Assembly: GCA_028713995.1 (NCBI GenBank)
Contig: JAQTNF010000037.1
Location: 1 to 39,605, forward strand
Reading direction: 5' to 3'
Source of the DNA: Deltaproteobacteria bacterium
GTDB taxonomy: Bacteria > Myxococcota_A > Polyangia > JAAYKL01
DNA length: 39,605 nucleotides
Below, piece after piece: positions 6,818 to 14,949 of this stretch. A model generated the notes under the pieces. That model did no database searches. It saw only the letters and a list, made by a program, of their open reading frames with translations, and was not told the DNA's origin. Position 1 is the first letter of the stretch. Each line of letters begins with the position of its first letter. A program made the position numbers and the translations under genes.

Positions 6818-7528
6818 ATGGAGCTTACGGTTCGAGATGTCGCCTCTCTGCTCGGGCTCCCGGAACAGGCTGTTTATCGCATGGCCCAGAGCGGCCAGCT
6901 GCCCGCGTATCAGGTGGACAGCCAGACCCGTTTCAACAACGCGGATCTGCTCGACTGGGTCATCGCAAACAAGCCGGAGATGGCGTTGCGCGTTCATTCC
7001 CAGCTTGCCGGGTGCGTTCACGGACAACCGCAGATCGTGGAGGCACTCGCCGCCGGAGGCGTGTTTCATGGGATCGCCGGCTCGGACAGGCTGGCCGTGA
7101 TTCGTGCTGTCGCCAATCTCCTCCCCGTTCCAAAGACGATCGACCGGGAGACGGTCTTCCAGATGATGTGGACCCGCGAGGCGGAGGCCTCGACGGCGAT
7201 AGGCGACGGGATCGCGATCCCCCACGCCAGTTACCCCATCGTGTTCCAGATCGACCGCCCGATCGTGACCCTGTGCTTCCTCGAGCATCCCGTCGATTTC
7301 GGCGCCGGCGACGGGAAACACGTCTCGACGTTGTTTGCCCTGGTTTGCCCAACGGCCCGGCAGCATCTTTCCATGCTCGCGCAGCTCGCGAGCGCGCTCG
7401 GCAATGAGGCTTTCAAGGGCGCGGTGCTCGAGCACGCCCCTCGGGAACGGATCCTGTCCCTTCTGGCGGCGGCGATCGTGTCCTCGACCACCGCTGTCCC
7501 GGGTGAAGACAAGGGAATCGAACGATGA
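6818..7528 (+). CDS. HTH-PTS EIIA fusion regulator
   Basis: A 236-residue two-domain protein. Residues 1-50 form an excisionase/MerR-type helix-turn-helix (VRDVASLLGLPEQAVYRMAQ, then a wing-like segment and NNADLLDWV). Residues 75-220 form a PTS EIIA type 2 domain of the PtsN/fructose family, with the phosphorylatable His136 in GDGIAIPHA. In such proteins a phosphoryl group arriving by way of HPr/NPr signals energy or nitrogen state; here it probably tunes expression or activity of the following complex. Its stop overlaps the start of the first complex gene (ATGA at 7525), tying the two. An EIIA in a leading position before an antiporter-like subunit suggests phosphorylation-dependent control; this is inference. 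Confidence 0.8.
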   Translation: MELTVRDVASLLGLPEQAVYRMAQSGQLPAYQVDSQTRFNNADLLDWVIANKPEMALRVHSQLAGCVHGQPQIVEALAAGGVFHGIAGSDRLAVIRAVANLLPVPKTIDRETVFQMMWTREAEASTAIGDGIAIPHASYPIVFQIDRPIVTLCFLEHPVDFGAGDGKHVSTLFALVCPTARQHLSMLAQLASALGNEAFKGAVLEHAPRERILSLLAAAIVSSTTAVPGEDKGIER

Positions 7529-9507
7529 TCCCGTCCATGTGGCCCATTGTCGGCCTCATCGCGGCCGGCATCCTCGCCGGGCTGACGCGCTCGAGCGCGA
7601 AGGTGAGCGGTGTCGTGGGTGCGTTCGGCGCCATCCTGTCGTCTGCCGCCGGCATCGCGATGGCTCTTCGGATGCTGTTGAAAGGGACGCCGGAGCAGGG
7701 CGTCGTCGAGTGGTCGCTTCCCTGGGGATCGCTTCCGTTCGGCGTGGACGCGCTGTCGGGGTTCTTCCTGCTCGTCGTCTACCTGCTCTCCCTTCTCGCG
7801 GCCCTTTATGGATACGGGTATATGGCAGGCAAGCCCCCTGGTCGCACCGGGATGTCCTGGCTCTGGTTCAATCTGCTCATCGCGAGCATGGCGACCCTCT
7901 TCGTCGCGCGACACGCGGTCTCGTTCCTGTTGGCCTGGGAGACGATGTCCCTGGCGTCGTTCTTCCTGGTCGGGTTCGAGAACGAGGAGAAGGACGTGCG
8001 GCGCGCCTCGTGGATCTACCTCGTGGCCACCCATCTGGGCACGGCTTTCCTGCTGGCCATGTTCGTCTACTGGGGCACGGCGGTCGGCTCGTTCGATTTT
8101 GCGCAGTTCCCCCGCATCCGCGACTTCGGGCCCTACGCGATGGGGATCGTTTTCGTTTCGGCGATGCTGGGCTTCGGCACCAAGGCGGGTTTCTATCCCA
8201 TGCACGTCTGGTTGCCCGAGGCGCACCCGGCGGCCCCCAGCCATGTCTCCGCCCTCATGTCGGGAGTGATGATCAAGACCGGCATCTACGCGCTCTTGCG
8301 CACGATTACGCTGATGGGAGATCCGCCGCCGTGGTGGGGATGGTGCTTCGTCGGCATCGGCGCGGTCTCCGGGATCCTCGGCGTGGTGTTCGCGCTCGCC
8401 CAGCACGATCTCAAGCGCCTGCTCGCCTACCACAGCGTCGAGAACATCGGAATCATCGCGCTGGGAATGGGCCTCGGCCTGCTCGGTTGGAGCTACCGGC
8501 AACCGGCGATGATGATCCTCGGTTTTTCAGGCGCCGTTCTGCACGTTCTGAACCACGCGCTGTTCAAGGGGCTCCTGTTTCTCGGCGCGGGCTCGGTGCT
8601 GCATGCAACCGGATGCCGCAACCTGGAGCATCTTGGCGGGCTGATGCGCAAGATGCCCATCACGGGGACGACCTTCTTGATCGGTGCGGCGGCCATCTCG
8701 GGTTTGCCTCCGTTGAACGGATTCGTGAGCGAGCTGCTCATCTATTTGGCGGCTTTCCGAGGTGCCACGCAACAGCCGGCCGGGCTGGTCATCCCTTCTC
8801 TCGTGCTCATCGGATCTCTCGCGTTGATAGGTGGCCTCGCCCTGGCCTGCTTCGCCAAGGCGTTCGGCGTCATCTTCCTCGGCGAGCCGCGCGACCCCCG
8901 GATCGGCGCGGCCCACGAGTCGAAATGGATGATGACGCTGCCGATGCTGATCCTCGCCGCGGCGTGCTTCGCCGTCGGGCTCGGAGGCGTGCTGATCGGG
9001 CCGGTCCTGGTCTTGGTGGTGGCGAACATCACCGCCCTTACGCCCGAGGTCGTCGCCGGAGACAGCGAATGGTTGCGCACCACCCTTTGGGGCGTCGCCT
9101 TTGCGGGTGCGGGGCTCTTCCTGCTCGTCGGCCTCGTCACCGCTGGACGCAATCTCCTGTTGCGCGGCCGTGTCGTGTCGCGCGCGCCGACATGGGATTG
9201 CGGATATGCGGCGCCGACCGCGAGAATGCAGTACACGGCGTCATCTTTCGCGCAGCCGATCACGCTCTTGTTCGCGACTTTCCTGCGGTCGAGCCGACAC
9301 GGGAAGATGCCCAGAGGTCTTTTCCCTGCCGAGAGCTCGCTCGAGACCCATGTGCAGGACGCCGCCGTGGAGAAGGTCTACACACCGGCCTTCCTTTTCA
9401 TCCGCCGGCTGTTCGAGCGGATGCGGGTGTTCCAGGAAGGGCGGGTGCACGTCTACGTGATGTATGTCGGCGTCACCCTCCTGTTGCTCCTGTTTTTTGC
9501 GCTGTGA
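7525..9507 (+). CDS. hyfB: HyfB/NuoL-like proton-channel subunit of Ehr-type complex
   Basis: A 660-residue, many-helix membrane protein of the Mrp-antiporter/NuoL family, about the length of hydrogenase 4 subunit HyfB. Family landmarks include FLLAWETMSLASFFLVGFE, the lysine-bearing GFGTKAGFYPMHVWLPEAHPAAPS, and AQHDLKRLLAYHSVENIGII. It would translocate protons or sodium ions across the inner membrane, driven by the redox arm of the complex. Its ATG overlaps the regulator's stop, and its own stop overlaps the GTG that may start the next gene. No cofactor is expected in this subunit. Confidence 0.9.
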   Translation: MIPSMWPIVGLIAAGILAGLTRSSAKVSGVVGAFGAILSSAAGIAMALRMLLKGTPEQGVVEWSLPWGSLPFGVDALSGFFLLVVYLLSLLAALYGYGYMAGKPPGRTGMSWLWFNLLIASMATLFVARHAVSFLLAWETMSLASFFLVGFENEEKDVRRASWIYLVATHLGTAFLLAMFVYWGTAVGSFDFAQFPRIRDFGPYAMGIVFVSAMLGFGTKAGFYPMHVWLPEAHPAAPSHVSALMSGVMIKTGIYALLRTITLMGDPPPWWGWCFVGIGAVSGILGVVFALAQHDLKRLLAYHSVENIGIIALGMGLGLLGWSYRQPAMMILGFSGAVLHVLNHALFKGLLFLGAGSVLHATGCRNLEHLGGLMRKMPITGTTFLIGAAAISGLPPLNGFVSELLIYLAAFRGATQQPAGLVIPSLVLIGSLALIGGLALACFAKAFGVIFLGEPRDPRIGAAHESKWMMTLPMLILAAACFAVGLGGVLIGPVLVLVVANITALTPEVVAGDSEWLRTTLWGVAFAGAGLFLLVGLVTAGRNLLLRGRVVSRAPTWDCGYAAPTARMQYTASSFAQPITLLFATFLRSSRHGKMPRGLFPAESSLETHVQDAAVEKVYTPAFLFIRRLFERMRVFQEGRVHVYVMYVGVTLLLLLFFAL

Positions 9508-9518
9508 GCGAGACAACC

Positions 9519-10430
9519 ATGCAAGGCACCTCCATCATCCCCTATTTGCTGTCCCTCGTGTTGGCTCCTCTGGCGCTCGGCGTCATCAACCGCGTCAAGG
9601 CGGTGTTCGCCGGCCGAAAGGGGCAGCCCCTGCTCCAGGCCTACTTCGACATCTTCAAGCTGCTCCGCAAAGGGGCGGTATACAGCCGCACGACGACATG
9701 GATCTTCCGCGCCGGTCCCGTTGTCAGCCTCGGCGCCGTCCTTTTGTCGTTGACCATGATCCCCTGGGGCGGCTTTCCCGCGCTGCTGGCGTTCGACGGC
9801 GATATCCTCGTGTTCGTCTACGTCCTGGGCGTCGCCCGCTTCTTCACCGTCATCGCCGCCCTGGACACGGGCTCCGCCTTCGAGGGCATGGGGGCGAGCC
9901 GGGAGGTCCTGTTCTCCGCCATCGCCGAGCCCGCGCTGTTGCTGGGCCTTGTCACCCTGGCGCGTCTCACTTCCGGATGGTCGCTCAGCACCGTGCTGCC
10001 GGGCGTGTCCACCGCGACGTGGATCATGGCCGGGGCCTCCTTGTCCCTCCTGTGCCTGGCCTGGATGATCGTCTTCCTCGCGGAAAACTCGCGAATCCCC
10101 GTCGACGACCCGAACACGCATCTCGAGCTGACCATGATCCACGAGGTGATGGTGCTCGATCATTCCGGGCCGGATTTCGCGTGCATCCTCTACGGCAGCT
10201 CGCTCAAGCTGTGGACGCTCGGCGCCCTGCTGGCGAACGTCCTCGTTCCGGTCCGGACCGGGTCGGCCTTCATCGACATCTTGGCGACCATCGGCGGTGT
10301 GTTCGCTCTTGCGGCGGTCACAGGTGTCATCGAGTCGACCAGGGCCCGGCTGCGCCTCCTGCGCGTTCCGCATCTGATCGCGGCGGCCGGGGCGTTGTCC
10401 GTTCTCTCGTTGGTCCTACTTGTGAGGTGA
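9519..10430 (+). CDS. hyfC: HyfC/NuoH-like membrane anchor subunit
   Basis: A 303-residue membrane protein homologous to NuoH/HyfC, the subunit linking the peripheral redox arm to the pumping arm. It has about eight hydrophobic helices. Typical motifs include GRKGQPLLQAYFDIFKLLRKG, an acidic helix with FTVIAALDTGSAFEGMGASRE, and FLAENSRIPVDDPNTHLELTMIHE with its conserved acidic residues. An alternative GTG start at 9504 overlaps the stop of the previous gene and would add five residues; the ATG at 9519 is chosen because the alignment-like N-terminus begins there. The frame is open far upstream, but only as a shadow of the preceding gene. Confidence 0.88.
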   Translation: MQGTSIIPYLLSLVLAPLALGVINRVKAVFAGRKGQPLLQAYFDIFKLLRKGAVYSRTTTWIFRAGPVVSLGAVLLSLTMIPWGGFPALLAFDGDILVFVYVLGVARFFTVIAALDTGSAFEGMGASREVLFSAIAEPALLLGLVTLARLTSGWSLSTVLPGVSTATWIMAGASLSLLCLAWMIVFLAENSRIPVDDPNTHLELTMIHEVMVLDHSGPDFACILYGSSLKLWTLGALLANVLVPVRTGSAFIDILATIGGVFALAAVTGVIESTRARLRLLRVPHLIAAAGALSVLSLVLLVR

Positions 10431-10433
10431 GGG

Positions 10434-11078
10434 TTGGAAACGTTCACCGACAACATTCTGGCCGTTCTCCTTTTTACGGACCTGCTGCTGGTCGGGATGA
10501 GCCGCCTGTCGGGCTGCATCTCCCTGGTGGCCGTACAGGGCGTGCTCGTGGGCCTGTTGCCGCTGTTCTCTCCGGAGCACGTGAACCCGCGCAGCATCGT
10601 GTTTTTCGTTGTCGTCTGCGCTCTCAAGGGGGTTGTTTTTCCGGTCGTCCTGTCGAGAGCCATGCGCAGCGTGAACGCGCGCCGTGAGGTCGAGCCGTTC
10701 GTCGGATTCGGCTGGTCGATTTTGATAGGTGTCGGGATCCTGGCGTTCTCGTTCTACCAGGCCAAGCAGTTGCCCATACCTTCGGCGCTGGTGGCCGGAA
10801 CGATGGTGATGCCCGCCGCCCTGGCCACGATTCTCATCGGCATCTTCCTCATCGTCAGCCGACGCACGGCCGTGACGCAGGTGCTCGGTTACCTCGTCCT
10901 CGAGAACGGCATCTCGACGTTCGGTCTGGCAACGGTCAGCGGCATCCCGTTGCTCATCGAGCTCGGCCTGTTGCTCGACGTCTTCGTGGCCGTGTTCGTC
11001 ATGGCGATCATGATCTATCAAATCAACCGCGAGTTCGACCATATCGACGCGGATCGGCTCAGCACGCTGAAGGGATGA
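10434..11078 (+). CDS. hyfE: HyfE/NuoK-like membrane subunit
   Basis: A 214-residue protein with about six or seven hydrophobic helices, matching HyfE in length and place. Its C-terminal half resembles NuoK (VTQVLGYLVLENGISTFGL, then ELGLLLDVFVAVFVMAIMIYQI with helix-borne acidic residues used for ion coupling). The only usable start is a TTG at 10434, just after the stop of the previous gene, with GTGAGG overlapping that gene's end as ribosome site. The rare start codon may set its stoichiometry through coupling. Confidence 0.85.
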   Translation: METFTDNILAVLLFTDLLLVGMSRLSGCISLVAVQGVLVGLLPLFSPEHVNPRSIVFFVVVCALKGVVFPVVLSRAMRSVNARREVEPFVGFGWSILIGVGILAFSFYQAKQLPIPSALVAGTMVMPAALATILIGIFLIVSRRTAVTQVLGYLVLENGISTFGLATVSGIPLLIELGLLLDVFVAVFVMAIMIYQINREFDHIDADRLSTLKG

Positions 11079-11079
11079 T

Positions 11080-12567
11080 ATGAACACGCTCGGGAATCTG
11101 CTCTGGCTCCTCATTGCGATGCCCCTGCTGGGTTGCCTGGCGACGCTGTTTCTCCGGTCGAGCCGGGCGGTGCTGCACATCGTTTCGTGGGGAGTCCCCA
11201 TCATCTCGGTGCTGTCGCTCGGAACGATATTCTCGGTGTTTGATCGGGCCCCGGTTTTTACGAGCGGCGAGTGGCTCCTGCTCGACGCGCTGTCGGCGTT
11301 CCATCTTCTCGGGCTGTATATCATCTTCAGCATCAGCTCGGTTTATGCGGGGGTGTATTTCAGCCACGAGCCCAAGGAGCAGGAGCTCACACTTCCTCTC
11401 GCCAGGCGATTCGGAGCGCTGTGGTTCGCCACCATGGCCACCATGGCGCTGGTGCTGCTCTCCAATAACCTGGGCATCATGTGGGTCGGCGTGGAGACCA
11501 CGACACTGGTCACGGCGTTTCTCATCTGTCTGCACACCTCCGCCGTTTCGCTCGAAGCCACCTGGAAATACCTGGTCGTCTGTTCGGTCGGCGTCGCCTT
11601 CGCATTCATGGGCATCCTGCTGATAGGCGCGGCTGTCGAGTCCCCGGGAGGCGTCGGTGCGCACGTCTTGCAGTGGTCCGAGGTCGTCGTCGCGGCGCCG
11701 AACATCAATCCGCAGCTGGCGAAGCTGGCGTTCATCTTCCTGCTGGTCGGTTACGGCACCAAGGTCGGCTTGGCGCCGCTGCACAGCTGGCTGCCGGACG
11801 CGCATAGCCAGGCGCCGGCGCCGGTCTCCGCGATGTTCTCCGGCTTCCTGCTCAACATGGCGCTCTACTGCATCATGCGGTACATCCCCATCGTCGAGCA
11901 GGCGCCCGGATGTGCGGGTTGGGCCCACGGCTTGCTCGTGGTCCTGGGCATGGTCTCGATCGGCGTCGCTGCGGTGTTCATCATCTCCCAGCACGATCTG
12001 AAGCGATTGCTCGCCTACCACAGCGTCGAGCACCTCGGCATCATCGCGCTCGGGCTCGGCCTCGGACGCCTCGGAGTGATCGCGGCCCTCTTTCACACGC
12101 TGAACCATTCGATCTGCAAGGCGCTCGGCTTCTTCAGCGCCGGGCGATTGGGGCAGATTTACGGAACCCACGATATGCGCCGGATCTCGGGGGCCTTGTC
12201 GACCCATCCGACCTGGGGCGTCGGCATGTTCGGCAGCATCCTTGCGCTCATCGGCGTGGCGCCGTTCGCGATCTTCATGAGCGAGTTCCTGATCATCAAG
12301 GCCGCGGTGGAGACCAAGTCTTACTGGGTGCTTGCGCTCTTTTTGGCGGGCGCGGCCACGGTCTTCATCGGCGCGTTGAAGCACGCCGTAGACATGTCCT
12401 GGGGCACGCCTTCGCAGTCCGTGCGTCCGCAGAAGGCGAGCGTGGCCGAGCGCGCGCTGGTCTTCCTTCCGATGGGAGCGCTGCTGGTTTTGGGACTGTG
12501 GATGCCCCCTGCCTTCTGGAATTTCCTGGAAGCCGCCGCTGACGTGTTGAAGGTGCCGTCGCCATGA
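11080..12567 (+). CDS. hyfF: HyfF/NuoN-like proton-channel subunit
   Basis: A 495-residue antiporter-like membrane protein, the second pump module of the complex. Family motifs include GIMWVGVETTTLVTAFLI, GYGTKVGLAPLHSWLPDAHSQAPAPVSA with the channel lysine, and ISQHDLKRLLAYHSVEHLGIIALGLG. It starts one base after the stop of hyfE and ends in an ATGA overlap with the large-subunit gene. Two pump subunits (this and hyfB) plus hyfC and hyfE give a membrane arm like hydrogenase 4 minus the HyfD subunit, of which there is no trace. Confidence 0.88.
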   Translation: MNTLGNLLWLLIAMPLLGCLATLFLRSSRAVLHIVSWGVPIISVLSLGTIFSVFDRAPVFTSGEWLLLDALSAFHLLGLYIIFSISSVYAGVYFSHEPKEQELTLPLARRFGALWFATMATMALVLLSNNLGIMWVGVETTTLVTAFLICLHTSAVSLEATWKYLVVCSVGVAFAFMGILLIGAAVESPGGVGAHVLQWSEVVVAAPNINPQLAKLAFIFLLVGYGTKVGLAPLHSWLPDAHSQAPAPVSAMFSGFLLNMALYCIMRYIPIVEQAPGCAGWAHGLLVVLGMVSIGVAAVFIISQHDLKRLLAYHSVEHLGIIALGLGLGRLGVIAALFHTLNHSICKALGFFSAGRLGQIYGTHDMRRISGALSTHPTWGVGMFGSILALIGVAPFAIFMSEFLIIKAAVETKSYWVLALFLAGAATVFIGALKHAVDMSWGTPSQSVRPQKASVAERALVFLPMGALLVLGLWMPPAFWNFLEAAADVLKVPSP

Positions 12568-14084
12568 GCCACGACCTGCCGCCGGTTCACCACGGGACCG
12601 TCGTCCCGCTGTCATCTGTCGAGGAGCTTTTGCTGCCTTCGTTTCGCGCCGCGGTCGTTGATCGCGTCGCCGCCGGAGCGAGGATCGCGGCCTTCTTCGG
12701 CGCCCCGGATGGGCCGCAGTCTTTGCGTCTTTGCGCAGTGCTCGCGGACGACACCGCGGGCGAGTTGTTCGTCGCGGCGGCGCGTGTGCACGGCGACTAC
12801 CCCGCGTTGACGCCGGATTGCCCGCAAGCCCATTGGTTCGAGCGCGAGATCGCCGAGCAGTGGGGGATAAGGCCGCAGGGACATCCATGGCTCAAACCGA
12901 TTCGGTTTCATCGCTCGTATCGCGGGGGGCTCGATGCCTGGAGTCGGCCCGACGGCGAGGAGATCGCACCGGGTGTTGTCGAGTACTTCAAGGTTCACGG
13001 CGAGGAGATTCATGAGGTTGCCGTGGGGCCGGTGCACGCCGGCATCATCGAGCCGGGGCACTTTCGCTTCCAGTGCTATGGCGAAAACGTGCTGCATCTC
13101 GAGATCGAGCTGGGGTACCAGCACCGCGGGCTCGAGCGCCGCTTCGTGGGCGGGCCCGATAGACGAACGATCCATTACGCCGAGACCTTGGCCGGCGACA
13201 CGACGGTCGGCCATGCGCTCGCCTACTGCCGCGTTCTCGAGACGCTGGCGGGGGTCGAGGCCCCTGCGCGCGCGCAGGTCCTGCGGGGGGTCGCCCTGGA
13301 GCTCGAACGGGTGGCGAACCACACCGGCGATTTGGGCGCGCTGGCCAACGATGTCGGGTTCCTCCCGACGGCATCGTACTGCGGCCGCATCCGCGGCGAC
13401 TTCCTCAACCTGACGGCGATGCTCTGCGGAAATCGCTTCGGTCGTGCGTTGGTCCGTCCCGGCGGAACCGCGATGGACCTCACCAACGCCGACATCGACA
13501 CCATCTTGAACAAGCTCGAAGCCGCGGAGCGCGACGTTGCGGGCGCGGTCGACCTCCTGTGGTCCACCGGCTCGGTGATGGCGCGCTTCGATCACACCGG
13601 CACGGTCAGCGCCGACGACGCCCGCGCCGTGGGGCTCGTCGGTCCGTCGGCCCGCGCGTGCGGCATCGAACGCGATGTGCGACTCGACTTCCCGGACGAG
13701 GTCTACCGATACGCGCAGATCCCCGTCGCGACCTGGCCCAGCGGTGACGTGTTCGCCCGCGCCACCGTCCGCTGGCTGGAGATTCAACGTTCGTTGTCTT
13801 TCATCAAGGAGCAGCTGCGCTCGATCTGTGAGGGCGCCGTGGCGATCGAGATCGGTCCGCCCGCCGGGGCCTCGATGGTCGTCTCGCTTGTCGAAGGTTG
13901 GCGGGGTGAGATCTGCCACGTGGCGACGACGGACGAGCGCGGGCGTTTCGCGCATTACAAACTGGTCGACCCCTCGTTCCACAATTGGTTCGGGCTCGCC
14001 CTTTCTCTCCGCGGCGAGCAGATTTCCGACTTCCCGCTGTGCAACAAGAGCTTCAACCTGTCCTATTGCGGACACGACCTGTGA
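12564..14084 (+). CDS. hyfG: HyfG-like large subunit without Ni-Fe ligands
   Basis: A 506-residue NuoCD/HyfG-type protein. A NuoC-like N-terminal domain (about 1-140, with HWFEREIAEQWGI) is fused to the hydrogenase/NuoD-like large-subunit domain (about 150-506, with GYQHRGLERRFVGG). In group 4 hydrogenases the first metal-binding motif CGICxxxH follows that helix; here the place reads AGDTTVGHA (210-218), with no cysteine. The second motif DPCxxC is also absent. The chain instead ends DFPLCNKSFNLSYCGHDL with two cysteines, Cys493 and Cys503. The subunit therefore cannot hold a Ni-Fe centre in the known way and fits the Ehr class, whose electron partner is unknown. It could bind a quinone, or another substrate in the old active-site pocket. 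Confidence 0.85.
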   Translation: MSHDLPPVHHGTVVPLSSVEELLLPSFRAAVVDRVAAGARIAAFFGAPDGPQSLRLCAVLADDTAGELFVAAARVHGDYPALTPDCPQAHWFEREIAEQWGIRPQGHPWLKPIRFHRSYRGGLDAWSRPDGEEIAPGVVEYFKVHGEEIHEVAVGPVHAGIIEPGHFRFQCYGENVLHLEIELGYQHRGLERRFVGGPDRRTIHYAETLAGDTTVGHALAYCRVLETLAGVEAPARAQVLRGVALELERVANHTGDLGALANDVGFLPTASYCGRIRGDFLNLTAMLCGNRFGRALVRPGGTAMDLTNADIDTILNKLEAAERDVAGAVDLLWSTGSVMARFDHTGTVSADDARAVGLVGPSARACGIERDVRLDFPDEVYRYAQIPVATWPSGDVFARATVRWLEIQRSLSFIKEQLRSICEGAVAIEIGPPAGASMVVSLVEGWRGEICHVATTDERGRFAHYKLVDPSFHNWFGLALSLRGEQISDFPLCNKSFNLSYCGHDL

Positions 14085-14094
14085 GGGCCCTGGC

Positions 14095-14856
14095 ATGTGG
14101 CGCATACCGCTGACCCGAATCAGACAGAAGCACCGCACCGCGCGCTATCCTCGTTGTGCGCCTGCGTTGCCGGAGCGGTTTCGCGGACGGCCTGTCATCG
14201 GAGATGCGCTGCCTTTGGACGCCGATGTCGCGGCGTTCACGGACTGCTGTCCGACGCACGCGCTGTCGGTCGACGAGCAGCGCCTCGTCCAGATCGACCT
14301 GGGCAGATGCCTTTTCTGCGGCGCCTGCGAGGTTGCGGGCGGGAGTCGGGTCGTCTCCTTCGGTCGCGACCACAGGCTTGCGGCAAAGGTCCGGGGAGAT
14401 CTGATCGTCGACAAGAACATGAGCGAGATCGCGTCCGCCCTCGACAGTCGGGCCCAAGGGCTGTTCGGGCGTTCCTTGAAGCTCCGCCAGGTCAGCGCCG
14501 GCGGCTGCAATGCCTGCGAGGCCGACACCAATGTGCTCGGCACGTTGGTGTTCGATCTCGGTCGCTTCGGCATTCAGTTCGTCGCATCCCCGCGTCATGC
14601 GGACGGCCTGCTGATCACCGGGCCGGTTCCGCTCAACATGAAGCTCGCGCTCGAGAAGACCTACGACGCCACGCCGGCCCCCAAGATCGTCATCGCCGTG
14701 GGAGCGTGCGCCATCAGCGGCGGTCCGTACATCGATCACGAGGAGACCTGCCAGGGCGCGAGCGGCATTCTTCCCGTGGATCTCCATATCCCCGGATGTC
14801 CGCCCCATCCGTACACGATTCTCGACGGACTGCTCGGGTTTCTGGGCCGCCTCTAA
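14095..14856 (+). CDS. hyfI: HyfH-HyfI-like fusion: ferredoxin domain plus NuoB-like small subunit
   Basis: A 253-residue protein. The N-terminal part carries one four-cysteine cluster site (Cys51 or Cys52 in CCPTHAL, then Cys72, Cys75 and Cys78 in CLFCGAC), a reduced version of the two-cluster HyfH/NuoI ferredoxin. The C-terminal part (about 125-253) is a NuoB/HyfI-type small subunit with the ligands of the proximal [4Fe-4S] cluster: Cys138 and Cys141 in GGCNACE, then one cysteine each in VGACAI and PGCPPHP. Electrons could pass from the ferredoxin-like cluster to the proximal cluster and on to the large-subunit pocket. It starts 10 bases after the hyfG stop and is the last gene of the operon; no separate hyfH follows. 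Confidence 0.85.
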   Translation: MWRIPLTRIRQKHRTARYPRCAPALPERFRGRPVIGDALPLDADVAAFTDCCPTHALSVDEQRLVQIDLGRCLFCGACEVAGGSRVVSFGRDHRLAAKVRGDLIVDKNMSEIASALDSRAQGLFGRSLKLRQVSAGGCNACEADTNVLGTLVFDLGRFGIQFVASPRHADGLLITGPVPLNMKLALEKTYDATPAPKIVIAVGACAISGGPYIDHEETCQGASGILPVDLHIPGCPPHPYTILDGLLGFLGRL

Positions 14857-14949
14857 CAGCACCCCCAAGGAACCGCTTCCCCGCCCGCGCGGCCTTGTGT
14901 TCCGAGCGGCCGGAAGGCTACATTCAACACCCGGGGAGGAGGAGGCGCG

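Noticed and set aside
12564-14856. A working [NiFe] hydrogenase
   Set aside because: The large subunit has none of the four Ni-Fe cysteines, and no maturation genes are seen in the window.
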